NCBI GenBank assembly: GCA_018623955.1 | Contig: JAAZUX010000007.1 | Span: 1 to 11,325 of the forward strand | Origin: Flavobacteriaceae bacterium | GTDB lineage: Bacteria; Bacteroidota; Bacteroidia; Flavobacteriales; Flavobacteriaceae | DNA length: 11,325 nt | Direction of reading: 5' to 3' | Shown here: piece by piece, positions 1-6,323 of the stretch | How positions within the stretch are numbered: the first letter of the stretch is position 1 | How the letters are laid out: every line of letters starts with the position of its first letter | Made by a program: the position numbers and the translations under genes | The notes under the pieces: generated by a model | The model's input: only the letters and a program-made list of their open reading frames with translations | The model's database searches: none | What the model was told of the DNA's origin: nothing

Positions 1-869
1 CTATACTTGGCCCCCTTAGATTTATTGGACTTCCCTTGAAGTTTCTCCAAGGTTTCACGAATTTGTTTTTGTACTTCTTCATCCGTAGGCTCAGCCTTTT
101 CAGGCTGTGAATTGGACCGGTCTCGTTGAGAGGACTGCCTATTTTGATTGTTTGAGTTCTTCGAAGAAGGTTTGGGAGAAGACTCTTTACTGATTCTCTT
201 TCTTTTGCGTTTTCGCGCCTCTTCTACTCCTTTTTCTTTCTTTTTGAACTCATCCAGATCTATGGTCTGACCGGTTTTCTTTGGACCAGTAAGGGTTTTG
301 TATTGTGTTTTTATGGCGTTGGAATCACCGGCCTCTGTTGGCGGGGCAGCTTCTTTTTTATCTCGCTCAGCTTTGGACTCACTTTCGGATTTTACAACTG
401 TATCCTTTTTTTCTTCGGTTAGTGGTGTAGCTTCATTTTTTTGCGGAGCGGCTTCCTCAACTTTTGGCTTGACGACCTCTTTGGCAGTGGCTGGTATAGG
501 TTTCGCTTTTGGAGCATCAAGATCAATTTTCCCCAAGGTAACAGGCTTATTGATCGATGCCTTGGCCTTGATGATTTCCTGTCGCTTCTGCTGTTGTTCC
601 AAACGCTCTTGTTCCTTCTTTTCTTGAAGAATTCTCATGGACTCCTTTTCCTTCCTTTTCTCCTCACTAATCTCATGAGAAGCATCTTTTTTGGATTTGT
701 CTGTCTCAAACTCATCCAAAAGTATTTGATAAACGTCTTTAGAAATCTTGGAAGTCGGACGGCCTTCAATTTCAATATTTTGCTGTGCCAAGAACTCCAC
801 AGCACGATCCAGAGAAATATTTAATTCTCTAAGCGCAACATTTAATCTTATGGTTGAAATCTCTGCCAT
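1..869 (-). CDS. infB: Translation initiation factor IF-2, N-terminal part (cut by window edge)
   Basis: IF-2 is the GTPase that brings initiator fMet-tRNA to the 30S subunit and promotes subunit joining. Only the first 289 codons are present, and no GTPase motif is in view. The ATG lies at 867-869 and the protein begins MAEISTIRLNVALRELNISL. Residues about 5-53 form the small IF2_N domain, with EIEGRPTSKISKDVYQILL near 33-51. The rest is a long charged linker rich in Lys, Glu, Ala, Pro and Ser, probably disordered, as in other Bacteroidota IF-2 proteins. The last visible residues (SKGAKY) match the basic stretch that usually precedes the second N-terminal region. The gene follows nusA on the same strand after a 41-bp gap, the standard rimP-nusA-infB order. 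The identification rests on the N-terminal domain and this order, and it is secure. Confidence 0.95.
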   Translation of the reverse strand, partial: MAEISTIRLNVALRELNISLDRAVEFLAQQNIEIEGRPTSKISKDVYQILLDEFETDKSKKDASHEISEEKRKEKESMRILQEKKEQERLEQQQKRQEIIKAKASINKPVTLGKIDLDAPKAKPIPATAKEVVKPKVEEAAPQKNEATPLTEEKKDTVVKSESESKAERDKKEAAPPTEAGDSNAIKTQYKTLTGPKKTGQTIDLDEFKKKEKGVEEARKRKRKRISKESSPKPSSKNSNNQNRQSSQRDRSNSQPEKAEPTDEEVQKQIRETLEKLQGKSNKSKGAKY

Positions 870-910
870 ATATCTAAATTCATTGTCAAAAGTAGGAAAA
901 ATCCCTGCTT

Positions 911-2143
911 TTATTCTTCAAATTCTGCTTTTAAAATTCTAATGACCTCAGCAACGGTCTCTTCTTCAAGGTCGGTTCGCTTGATCAAATCGGCTGTATC
1001 GAGCTCCAAAATACTTTTGGCGGTATCAAGTCCAACTTTCTTGAATTCTTCGATAACCCAAGCGTCAATTTCATCTGTAAATTCTGTCAATTCAACATCT
1101 TCTTCTACACCCTCACGGTACACATCAATTTCGTATCCCGTTAGCTTTCCGGCCAAACGAATGTTGTGACCTCCTCTTCCAATGGCCTTTGACACCTCTT
1201 CGGGATTGAGGAAAACCTGAACTCTTTTGGTGTCCTCGTCAATCTTCAAAGAATTAATTTTGGCGGGACTCAAGGCTCTGGTTATAAACAATTGTAGGTT
1301 ATTGGTATAATTGATCACATCAATATTTTCATTCCCAAGCTCTCTCACAATACCGTGTATTCGGGAACCTTTCATTCCAACACATGCGCCAACCGGATCA
1401 ATGCGATCATCATAGGAATCTACAGCTACTTTGGCTTTTTCTCCAGGAATCCTTACAGCCTTCTTGATGGTGATAAGACCATCAAAAACTTCAGGGATTT
1501 CTTGTTCAAATAACTTCTCTAAAAATACAGGGGAGGTACGGGAAAGAATTATTCTGGGCTTGTTTCCTCTCAACTCCACTAAATCGATGACTCCTCTTAC
1601 ATTGTCACCTTTGCGGAAAAAATCATTGGGAATTTGACGGTCTTTGGGAAGAATAATTTCGTTACCGTCATCGTCCAACAAAATTACCTCACGATTTCTA
1701 ATGTGGTGTACCTCGGCAGTGAAAAGTTCTCCAGTTCGGTCTTTGAATTGATTAAAGATGTTCGTGCTATCGTGTTCAAATATTTTAGATATGAGGTTTT
1801 GTCTCAATGTTTGAATGGATCTTCGCCCCAAATCAACCAGTTTTACCTCCTCGGAAACATCCTCTCCAACTTCAAAATCAGGCTCGATTTTTTGTGCCTC
1901 TGCCAATTCAATTTCCTGATTGGGATCCTCCACTTCACCATCCTTTACGACAATTCTATTCCTCCATATTTCCAAATCACCCTTATCTGGATTAATGATG
2001 ATGTCGAAATTTTCGTCTGAGCCAAATTTCCTTTTTAGGGTATTTCTAAAAACCTCCTCTAAAATTACCATCAGGGTAACCCTGTCTATTAACTTTTCGT
2101 CTTTGAATTCTGAAAAAGATTCTATTAGTGCTAAATTTTCCAT
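911..2143 (-). CDS. nusA: Transcription termination/antitermination factor NusA
   Basis: NusA binds RNA polymerase and nascent RNA, and modulates pausing, intrinsic termination and antitermination. The protein has 410 residues. The N-terminal RNA-polymerase-binding domain covers about 1-125, including LIDRVTLMVILEEVFRNTLK and DLGRRSIQTLRQNLI. An S1 domain follows at about 135-205, then two KH domains. KH1 contains PVGACVGMKGSRIHGIVREL and KH2 contains SKAIGRGGHNIRLAGKLTGYEI; both GxxG loops are intact. The tail of about 60 residues (AWVIEEFKKVGLDTAKSIL onward) is helical and acidic. It is shorter than the end of the 495-residue E. coli protein, which carries two acidic repeats. Lack of those repeats is normal for Bacteroidota. 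The ATG at 2141-2143 lies 9 bp after the rimP stop, so the two are very probably co-transcribed. Confidence 0.97.
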   Translation of the reverse strand: MENLALIESFSEFKDEKLIDRVTLMVILEEVFRNTLKRKFGSDENFDIIINPDKGDLEIWRNRIVVKDGEVEDPNQEIELAEAQKIEPDFEVGEDVSEEVKLVDLGRRSIQTLRQNLISKIFEHDSTNIFNQFKDRTGELFTAEVHHIRNREVILLDDDGNEIILPKDRQIPNDFFRKGDNVRGVIDLVELRGNKPRIILSRTSPVFLEKLFEQEIPEVFDGLITIKKAVRIPGEKAKVAVDSYDDRIDPVGACVGMKGSRIHGIVRELGNENIDVINYTNNLQLFITRALSPAKINSLKIDEDTKRVQVFLNPEEVSKAIGRGGHNIRLAGKLTGYEIDVYREGVEEDVELTEFTDEIDAWVIEEFKKVGLDTAKSILELDTADLIKRTDLEEETVAEVIRILKAEFEE

Positions 2144-2152
2144 TTCTGAATA

Positions 2153-2620
2153 TTAAAATTTGATCATCACCTTGGTTTGACTGATTTCGTCAAACGTTAA
2201 GATTTTATTTTTTATTACTGTTACTTTTCCTTTTCCTATGGGCTTAGGTTCCCGTTGTTTCCATTGCAACTCTATGGTGTCTTCCTTGACATGGATCAAC
2301 TCTCCCTCAAATTTCAATCCATCCGTTGAGATGACTTCCAATTTTCTCCCAAGGTTTTTATGGTATTGTCTTGGAAATTTTAAAGAACTTCCCACACCGG
2401 CCGAGGCAACTTCCAAACTGAAATCTTCCTCATCTCTGTCCAAAGCACTTTCAATAGCCCTGCTTATATTGATGCAATCTTTGACGTTGACTTCTTTGTC
2501 TCCGTCCAAAATAACCTTGATCGATTTGTCGGTTGAGATTTTTAGATCCACCAAAAAAATATTAGGGTGCTCCTCCAAAGCCATCGACAACAAATCTTCA
2601 ACTTTTTGATTAAAATTCAT
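2153..2620 (-). CDS. rimP: Ribosome maturation factor RimP
   Basis: RimP assists late assembly of the 30S ribosomal subunit in the cytoplasm. The protein has 155 residues, the usual family length. The N-terminal alpha/beta domain (about 1-82) contains the family signature: VDLKISTDKSIKVILDGD, then the CINISRAIESALDRDEEDFSLEV stretch (residues about 48-70) and ASAGVGSSLKFPRQYHKNLG. The C-terminal SH3-like barrel runs from about residue 85 to 155 (GRKLEVISTDGLKFEGEL onward). It is the first gene of the rimP-nusA-infB operon. A TAnnTTTG-type box at 2676-2683 on the minus strand would give a 5' leader of roughly 50 nt. No Shine-Dalgarno sequence is visible before the ATG at 2618-2620, as is usual in this phylum. 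Confidence 0.95.
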   Translation of the reverse strand: MNFNQKVEDLLSMALEEHPNIFLVDLKISTDKSIKVILDGDKEVNVKDCINISRAIESALDRDEEDFSLEVASAGVGSSLKFPRQYHKNLGRKLEVISTDGLKFEGELIHVKEDTIELQWKQREPKPIGKGKVTVIKNKILTFDEISQTKVMIKF

Positions 2621-2675
2621 TTCAAAAAAAAGAGGGACTCAACGGTCGCCTCTGATTGTTTTTCATAATGCTTTG

Positions 2676-2683
2676 CAAATATA
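2676..2683 (-). promoter_or_regulatory. Candidate -7 box for the rimP-nusA-infB operon
   Basis: On the minus strand these bases read TATATTTG, a full match to the Bacteroidota sigma-A -7 consensus TAnnTTTG. The box lies 56 bp upstream of the rimP ATG. No clear TTTG -33 element sits at the usual distance, so the call rests on the -7 box and its position. Confidence 0.45.
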
Positions 2684-2900
2684 ACATTTTTAATCATTAC
2701 TCTATTTTAAATTTTAATCGGTTAATTTTTCAAGCTTCTGTTACACCAACTGTGTGTTTGAGATGATTTAAAATTTCTTGAAATTAGACAAAAAAGGTTT
2801 GGCCAAAAGATTTGTTATAATTGAAGTAATCGATTCTTTCAATCGAAATCTAGGTTACAATTTCTATAATCAATATCTTTTCTTTGGCGCTATTTTGATT

Positions 2901-2908
2901 TATCTTTG
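2901..2908 (+). promoter_or_regulatory. Candidate -7 box for the VWA/AAA+ operon
   Basis: The sequence TATCTTTG matches the Bacteroidota -7 consensus TAnnTTTG and lies 28 bp upstream of the ATG at 2937. The nearest TTTG (2883-2886) is only 14 bp upstream, shorter than the usual 17-23 bp, so the -33 part is weak. Transcription would start at about 2913-2916 and leave a leader of about 20 nt. Confidence 0.5.
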
Positions 2909-2936
2909 AATTGAATTGCTATGATCATCATTTTGA

Positions 2937-4061
2937 ATGAATTTTTATAACTCAAGGACAGGAGTATTATTTCGTCAAGCCCAATCGGCAGATCAATCCC
3001 CTTTTGAAAAACTATTTGAAGTTTTTAAGGAATTGATTACCCATACTTCTGGAGATTTTGATGAAGCCATCGACTGGCTTCGTGAACTGGACGAGGAGTA
3101 TCAATTGACAGATGAGAAATACACCATCGACGATTTTATCGAAGACCTTTTGGACAAAGGCTTTATCAAAGCCGAGATCAAACCCGATGGCAGTGAACGA
3201 TCCTTGGGAATTACCGCCAAGACTGAAAAAATCTTGCGAGAATACGCCTTAAAGCAAATTTTTGGAAAGTTGAGAAAATCAGGATTGGGCAACCACAACA
3301 CCCAGCATCAAGGAGCAGGCGACGATAAATCCGGAGAGCTCAGTAGCTTCCAATTTGGAGATTCGCTGGAGAACATCGTTTTGACCGAAAGCATCAAAAA
3401 TGCACAAATTCACTCGGGTATCGGTGACTTTCAAATCACAGAAGACGACTTGGTGGTAGAAAAAAACCACCACAAATCACAAATGAGTACAGTCTTGATG
3501 ATTGATATCAGTCACAGCATGATTTTATATGGTGAAGACCGGATTACCCCCGCCAAAAAAGTAGCCATGGCACTGGCAGAATTCATAACCACCCGCTATC
3601 CCAAAGATACCTTAGACATCTTAGTATTTGGAAATGATGCACGACCCATATCCATCAAAGAATTACACTATTTGCAAGTAGGACCTTACCACACTAACAC
3701 TGTTGCCGGTTTGGACTTGGCCATGGACATGCTCCGAAGGAAAAGGAATACCAACAAACAAATCTTTATGATCACCGACGGCAAACCCAGTTGCCTCAAA
3801 ATGCCTGATGGAAGCTACTACAAAAACAGTGCAGGACTTGATCGGTCAATTGTAGAAAAATGCTATTCCATGGCTCGGCAAGCCAAAAAAATTAAGATCC
3901 CTATAACCACTTTTATGATCGCCTCTGACCCCTATCTCAAACAATTTGTTCAAGAATTTACCAGAGCCAACAATGGAAAGGCTTTCTATACCGGACTCAA
4001 CAACCTCGGTGAAATGATTTTTGAAGATTATGAAAAAAACAGAAAAAAACGCTTTGGATAA
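2937..4061 (+). CDS. VWA-domain protein, partner of a MoxR-type AAA+ ATPase
   Basis: This 374-residue protein has a C-terminal von Willebrand factor A domain (about 183-365). All parts of the MIDAS metal site are visible: DISHS (D190, S192, S194), a Thr in HTNTVAGL (T253 or T255) and TDG (280-282). The N-terminal half (1-180) is helical and charged. It includes a segment resembling a small winged helix (about 62-110, YTIDDFIEDLLDKGFIKAEI and ITAKTEKILREYALKQIFGKL), then a Gly/His-rich linker (GLGNHNTQHQGAGDDKSGE). There is no signal peptide or membrane segment, so it should be cytoplasmic. The neighbour 3 bp downstream encodes a MoxR/ChlI-like ATPase. VWA/AAA+ pairs of this kind typically insert metals or remodel protein complexes, as in Mg-chelatase D/I or RavA-ViaA. 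The actual client is unknown. The ATG at 2937 is the first in frame after the promoter-like box. Confidence 0.85.
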   Translation: MNFYNSRTGVLFRQAQSADQSPFEKLFEVFKELITHTSGDFDEAIDWLRELDEEYQLTDEKYTIDDFIEDLLDKGFIKAEIKPDGSERSLGITAKTEKILREYALKQIFGKLRKSGLGNHNTQHQGAGDDKSGELSSFQFGDSLENIVLTESIKNAQIHSGIGDFQITEDDLVVEKNHHKSQMSTVLMIDISHSMILYGEDRITPAKKVAMALAEFITTRYPKDTLDILVFGNDARPISIKELHYLQVGPYHTNTVAGLDLAMDMLRRKRNTNKQIFMITDGKPSCLKMPDGSYYKNSAGLDRSIVEKCYSMARQAKKIKIPITTFMIASDPYLKQFVQEFTRANNGKAFYTGLNNLGEMIFEDYEKNRKKRFG

Positions 4062-4064
4062 CTC

Positions 4065-5528
4065 ATGGAAAAACCAACAATAACAACCCTTAAGGAACTC
4101 AAAAAAACGACTTACCGACCCAACAGCATACAGGAGGAACTCGCGCAAAATCTCAGAGAAAAAATCAAAAAAGGAGAAACCACTTTCGAAGGATTGATCG
4201 GTTATGAAAATACAGTGATCCCGGATATAGAAAGGGCCATACTTTCCGGCCACAACATCAATCTTTTGGGGTTGAGAGGGCAAGCAAAAACCAGACTGGC
4301 AAGACAAATGACCGAATTTCTAGACGAATGGATCCCAGTGGTTGCCGGATCTGAAATCAATGACGATCCACTTCAACCTATTTCACGCTGGGCCAAAGAA
4401 ATTATTGAAGAAAAAGGAGACAATACTCCTGTAGCTTGGATGCATCGGAATGAACGTTTTTTTGAAAAATTAGCCACACCCGATGTTACGGTAGCCGATT
4501 TGATCGGTGACGTTGACCCCATCAAAGCCGCAACACTCAAATTGAGCTATGCGGACGAAAAAGTGATACACTATGGGATGATCCCACGTGCTCACAGGTG
4601 TGTTTTTGTCCTCAACGAACTGCCGGATTTACAGGCCAGAATTCAAGTGTCACTCTTTTCTATTTTACAAGAAAAAGAAATTCAAATCAGAGGCTTTAAT
4701 CTGCGACTCCCCCTTGAAATACAATTTGTATTTACGGCAAACCCCGAAGATTACACCAACAGAGGAAGCATCGTAACCCCACTCAAAGACAGGATCGGTT
4801 CTCAGATTTTGACTCATTATCCTCACAATGTAGAGATAGCAAAAAGGATTACTCAACAAGAAGCCATCATCAGTGAAGAGAACCAAGTACAAATTCACAT
4901 CCCTGAGTTGGCCAAAGACCTATTGGAACAAATTGGTTTCGAGGCACGAAAAAGTGAGTATGTTGATGCCAAAAGCGGGGTGAGTACCCGAATGAGCATC
5001 ACGGCATTTGAAAACCTGATCAGTACCGCCGAAAGACGGTTGCTGATTACCCATGATTCCAAAACCTCCATCCGAATGAGTGACTTTCTGGGAGTAATTA
5101 CCGCCATCAATGGGAAAATAGAATTGGTTTACGAAGGGGAACAAGAAGGTGCCGGAGAAGTCGCTTATCATTTGATTTCGTGTGCCATCAAAAGCCTATT
5201 CCCGCTTTACTTTCCCAAGATCGCAAAACTTGAAAAACCCAATGAAGAAGGCCCTTATGATCAACTTTTAGCATGGTTTTTTAAAGAAAATGAACTCTTT
5301 CTCGAAGACGTCTCAGATGAAAAAAATCACCAAAAATCTTTGGATAGTATTCCCGCAATCCAAAAAATCATGAAAAAGTTTCAATCGGAACTGGACTCAA
5401 AAGATTATTACTTTATGGTCGAATTCCTATTGTGGGGGCTAGAAGCAAATCAAAAATTAAATAAACTCAGAACCTTTGAAGGAATACAGTTCAAAGACTC
5501 ATTAGGAAGTTTTATCAACCGCCTTTAA
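4065..5528 (+). CDS. MoxR/magnesium-chelatase-type AAA+ ATPase
   Basis: This 487-residue cytoplasmic ATPase has the AAA+ core at about 43-260. Walker A is GLRGQAKT (69-76). Walker B is CVFVLNEL (179-186), with Asn184-Glu185 in place of the usual Asp-Glu. Sensor 1 is FTANPED (N226), and LKDRIG holds the probable arginine finger (R243). The stretch from VFVLNELPDL to EKEIQIRG (about 180-210) resembles the ChlI/MoxR helix-2 insert region. The C-terminal 220 residues form a helical lid and an extension I cannot assign further. MoxR-type ATPases act as ring-shaped chaperones that work with a VWA partner, here encoded 3 bp upstream. I recall the Asn-Glu Walker B as common in this subgroup, so it probably does not mean loss of activity. 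It is not a magnesium chelatase for chlorophyll: no porphyrin genes of that pathway are nearby. The stop codon overlaps that of the convergent rrf2 gene. Confidence 0.85.
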   Translation: MEKPTITTLKELKKTTYRPNSIQEELAQNLREKIKKGETTFEGLIGYENTVIPDIERAILSGHNINLLGLRGQAKTRLARQMTEFLDEWIPVVAGSEINDDPLQPISRWAKEIIEEKGDNTPVAWMHRNERFFEKLATPDVTVADLIGDVDPIKAATLKLSYADEKVIHYGMIPRAHRCVFVLNELPDLQARIQVSLFSILQEKEIQIRGFNLRLPLEIQFVFTANPEDYTNRGSIVTPLKDRIGSQILTHYPHNVEIAKRITQQEAIISEENQVQIHIPELAKDLLEQIGFEARKSEYVDAKSGVSTRMSITAFENLISTAERRLLITHDSKTSIRMSDFLGVITAINGKIELVYEGEQEGAGEVAYHLISCAIKSLFPLYFPKIAKLEKPNEEGPYDQLLAWFFKENELFLEDVSDEKNHQKSLDSIPAIQKIMKKFQSELDSKDYYFMVEFLLWGLEANQKLNKLRTFEGIQFKDSLGSFINRL

Positions 5529-5941
5529 ATTTTACTGCGCATTGAATCAATGGAAGTAGTCGTAAGGACTTTTAGGGTTTTGTCTCTTACCTGCTCAAAA
5601 ACATTTTTGATTTGACAATTCTCCTCATCGCATTCCTCACAAGAGGCATAATAATTCAGTGATACACAGGGCAACATCGCTATTGGCCCATCTACTTGAC
5701 GAATCAATTCCGCCAAAAAAATATCCTTAGGATCTTTCAAAAGACGGTAACCTCCGGTTTTCCCCCTTTGGCTTTGCAACAACTTAAAATTGCGTAACTC
5801 TCTCAAAATTGTCTCCAAAAATTTTTTGGGAATCTTTTCCTGCTCGGCAATTTCCGATGAAAATATAGAACGGTCCTCAGACTGATGGTCCGCCAGATAA
5901 AGCAATGCCTTGATGGCATATTTACATTTCTTAGATATCAT
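5525..5941 (-). CDS. Rrf2-family transcriptional regulator, probable regulator of the cys operon
   Basis: This is a 138-residue Rrf2 family DNA-binding protein (relatives: IscR, CymR, NsrR). The winged-helix domain spans about 1-80: MISKKCKYAIKALLYLA at the start, a recognition-helix region KIPKKFLETILRELRN (36-51), and the wing QRGKTGGYRLLKDP (58-71). After the dimerisation helix comes a cysteine cluster, C92, C101, C104 and C109 (in LPCVSLNYYASCEECDEENC). It is similar in place to the Fe-S ligands of IscR, though the spacing differs from C-x5-C-x5-C. I infer a bound Fe-S cluster or thiol sensing. The gene is divergent from a sulfate assimilation operon with a palindrome in between, so the likely target is that operon and perhaps itself. 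CymR, which controls cysteine metabolism in Bacillus, is a functional precedent. Its stop overlaps the ATPase gene stop by 4 bp. Confidence 0.88.
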   Translation of the reverse strand: MISKKCKYAIKALLYLADHQSEDRSIFSSEIAEQEKIPKKFLETILRELRNFKLLQSQRGKTGGYRLLKDPKDIFLAELIRQVDGPIAMLPCVSLNYYASCEECDEENCQIKNVFEQVRDKTLKVLTTTSIDSMRSKI

Positions 5942-5984
5942 ATTAATTAATGTAAGATAGAAAATAAAAAGGAAAAAAATTAAT

Positions 5985-6003
5985 TCCTATAAAGTTTATA
6001 GGA
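5985..6003. promoter_or_regulatory. Perfect 19-bp palindrome, candidate Rrf2 operator
   Basis: The arms TCCTATAAA (5985-5993) and TTTATAGGA (5995-6003) are perfect inverted complements around a single central G. Beyond one mismatch, three more pairs match on each side (5981-5983 with 6005-6007). The palindrome lies between the divergent rrf2 gene and the cys operon, immediately upstream of the proposed -33 box. An extra copy of the half-site TTTATAGG occurs at 6013-6020, inside the promoter spacer. I found no other exact copy of the half-site in the window. Binding here would be well placed to block RNA polymerase. Assignment to the adjacent Rrf2 protein is inference from location. Confidence 0.6.
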
Positions 6004-6007
6004 TTTA

Positions 6008-6039
6008 TTTGTTTTATAGGTTTAAAGTTGATAGATTTG
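6008..6039 (+). promoter_or_regulatory. Promoter of the sulfate assimilation operon
   Basis: TTTG (6008-6011) and TAGATTTG (6032-6039) are separated by 20 bp and match the Bacteroidota -33/-7 consensus TTTG and TAnnTTTG. Transcription would begin near 6045, which places the start of the DUF2061 gene at the ATG at 6060. The half-site TTTATAGG (6013-6020) lies within the spacer and the 19-bp palindrome ends 4 bp upstream of the -33 box. Confidence 0.6.
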
Positions 6040-6059
6040 TTGCGTCAAAGTATAATTAT

Positions 6060-6317
6060 ATGTTTTTAGATCTTCATTTAAATCGAAAAAATAGAGATAA
6101 AAAAAACAGTGCCCCTAAAGAATCCATCTCCAGAAGCGCTCTAAAAGCCATCAGTTGGAGGTTGGTGGGGACATTGGATACCATTCTTATCGCCTATCTT
6201 ATTACCGGAACCATTTCACAAGCCCTTTCCATAGGGTTTATTGAATGGGGAACCAAAATTGTACTTTATTTCTTTCACGAGCGTCTTTGGAATAGACTCC
6301 AATGGGGCAAAAAATAA
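6060..6317 (+). CDS. DUF2061 small membrane protein, first gene of the cys operon
   Basis: This 85-residue protein has two predicted membrane helices, about 36-50 (GTLDTILIAYLITG) and 54-72 (QALSIGFIEWGTKIVLYFF). It carries the DUF2061 signature: SRSALKAISWRLVGTLDT, a Glu-Thr/Lys segment in the second helix, and the C-terminal FHERLWNRLQWGKK. The function of DUF2061 is unknown. Its place as first gene of an APS reductase/ATP sulfurylase operon, 6 bp before cysH, suggests a role linked to sulfur assimilation, for example transport or tethering of an enzyme, but nothing in the sequence shows which. The frame is open back to a TTG at 6009, but that codon would overlap the promoter. The ATG at 6060 starts just after the predicted transcription start and gives the usual family length. 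Confidence 0.82.
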   Translation: MFLDLHLNRKNRDKKNSAPKESISRSALKAISWRLVGTLDTILIAYLITGTISQALSIGFIEWGTKIVLYFFHERLWNRLQWGKK

Positions 6318-6323
6318 TTTAAA

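Larger units (their letters stand above)
2621..2936. other. Divergent intergenic region between rimP and the VWA gene
   Basis: This is an AT-rich 316-bp stretch between two divergent genes with no convincing coding frame. It holds a promoter-like box for each direction (listed separately). It also has a 10-bp perfect palindrome TTTGGCCAAA at 2798-2807, and an inverted repeat TCGATT-N5-AATCGA at 2830-2846 that overlaps a second pair, ATTGAA (2820-2825) and TTCAAT (2838-2843). These could be operator sites, but repeats this short are expected by chance in AT-rich DNA. I see no tRNA, riboswitch or strong hairpin terminator here. Confidence 0.6.

Noticed and set aside
298..824. Plus-strand open frames antisense to infB
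   Set aside because: They arise from the low-complexity Lys/Glu/Ala-rich linker of IF-2, read in reverse as Ser/Phe/Leu-rich protein. They show no family features.
3846..4307. 153-codon open frame on the minus strand, across the VWA/ATPase junction
   Set aside because: It is antisense to two genes with clear conserved motifs, has no recognisable domain, and its composition is that of a reverse-strand shadow.
5975..5982. TAATTTTT on the minus strand as a -7 box for the rrf2 gene
   Set aside because: It lacks the final G of TAnnTTTG and has no paired -33 element, so I did not list it as a promoter.
6009..6059. Upstream TTG extension of the DUF2061 gene by 17 codons
   Set aside because: The TTG lies on the -33 box and upstream of the -7 box. 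The added residues do not match the family, and the ATG at 6060 follows the predicted transcription start.
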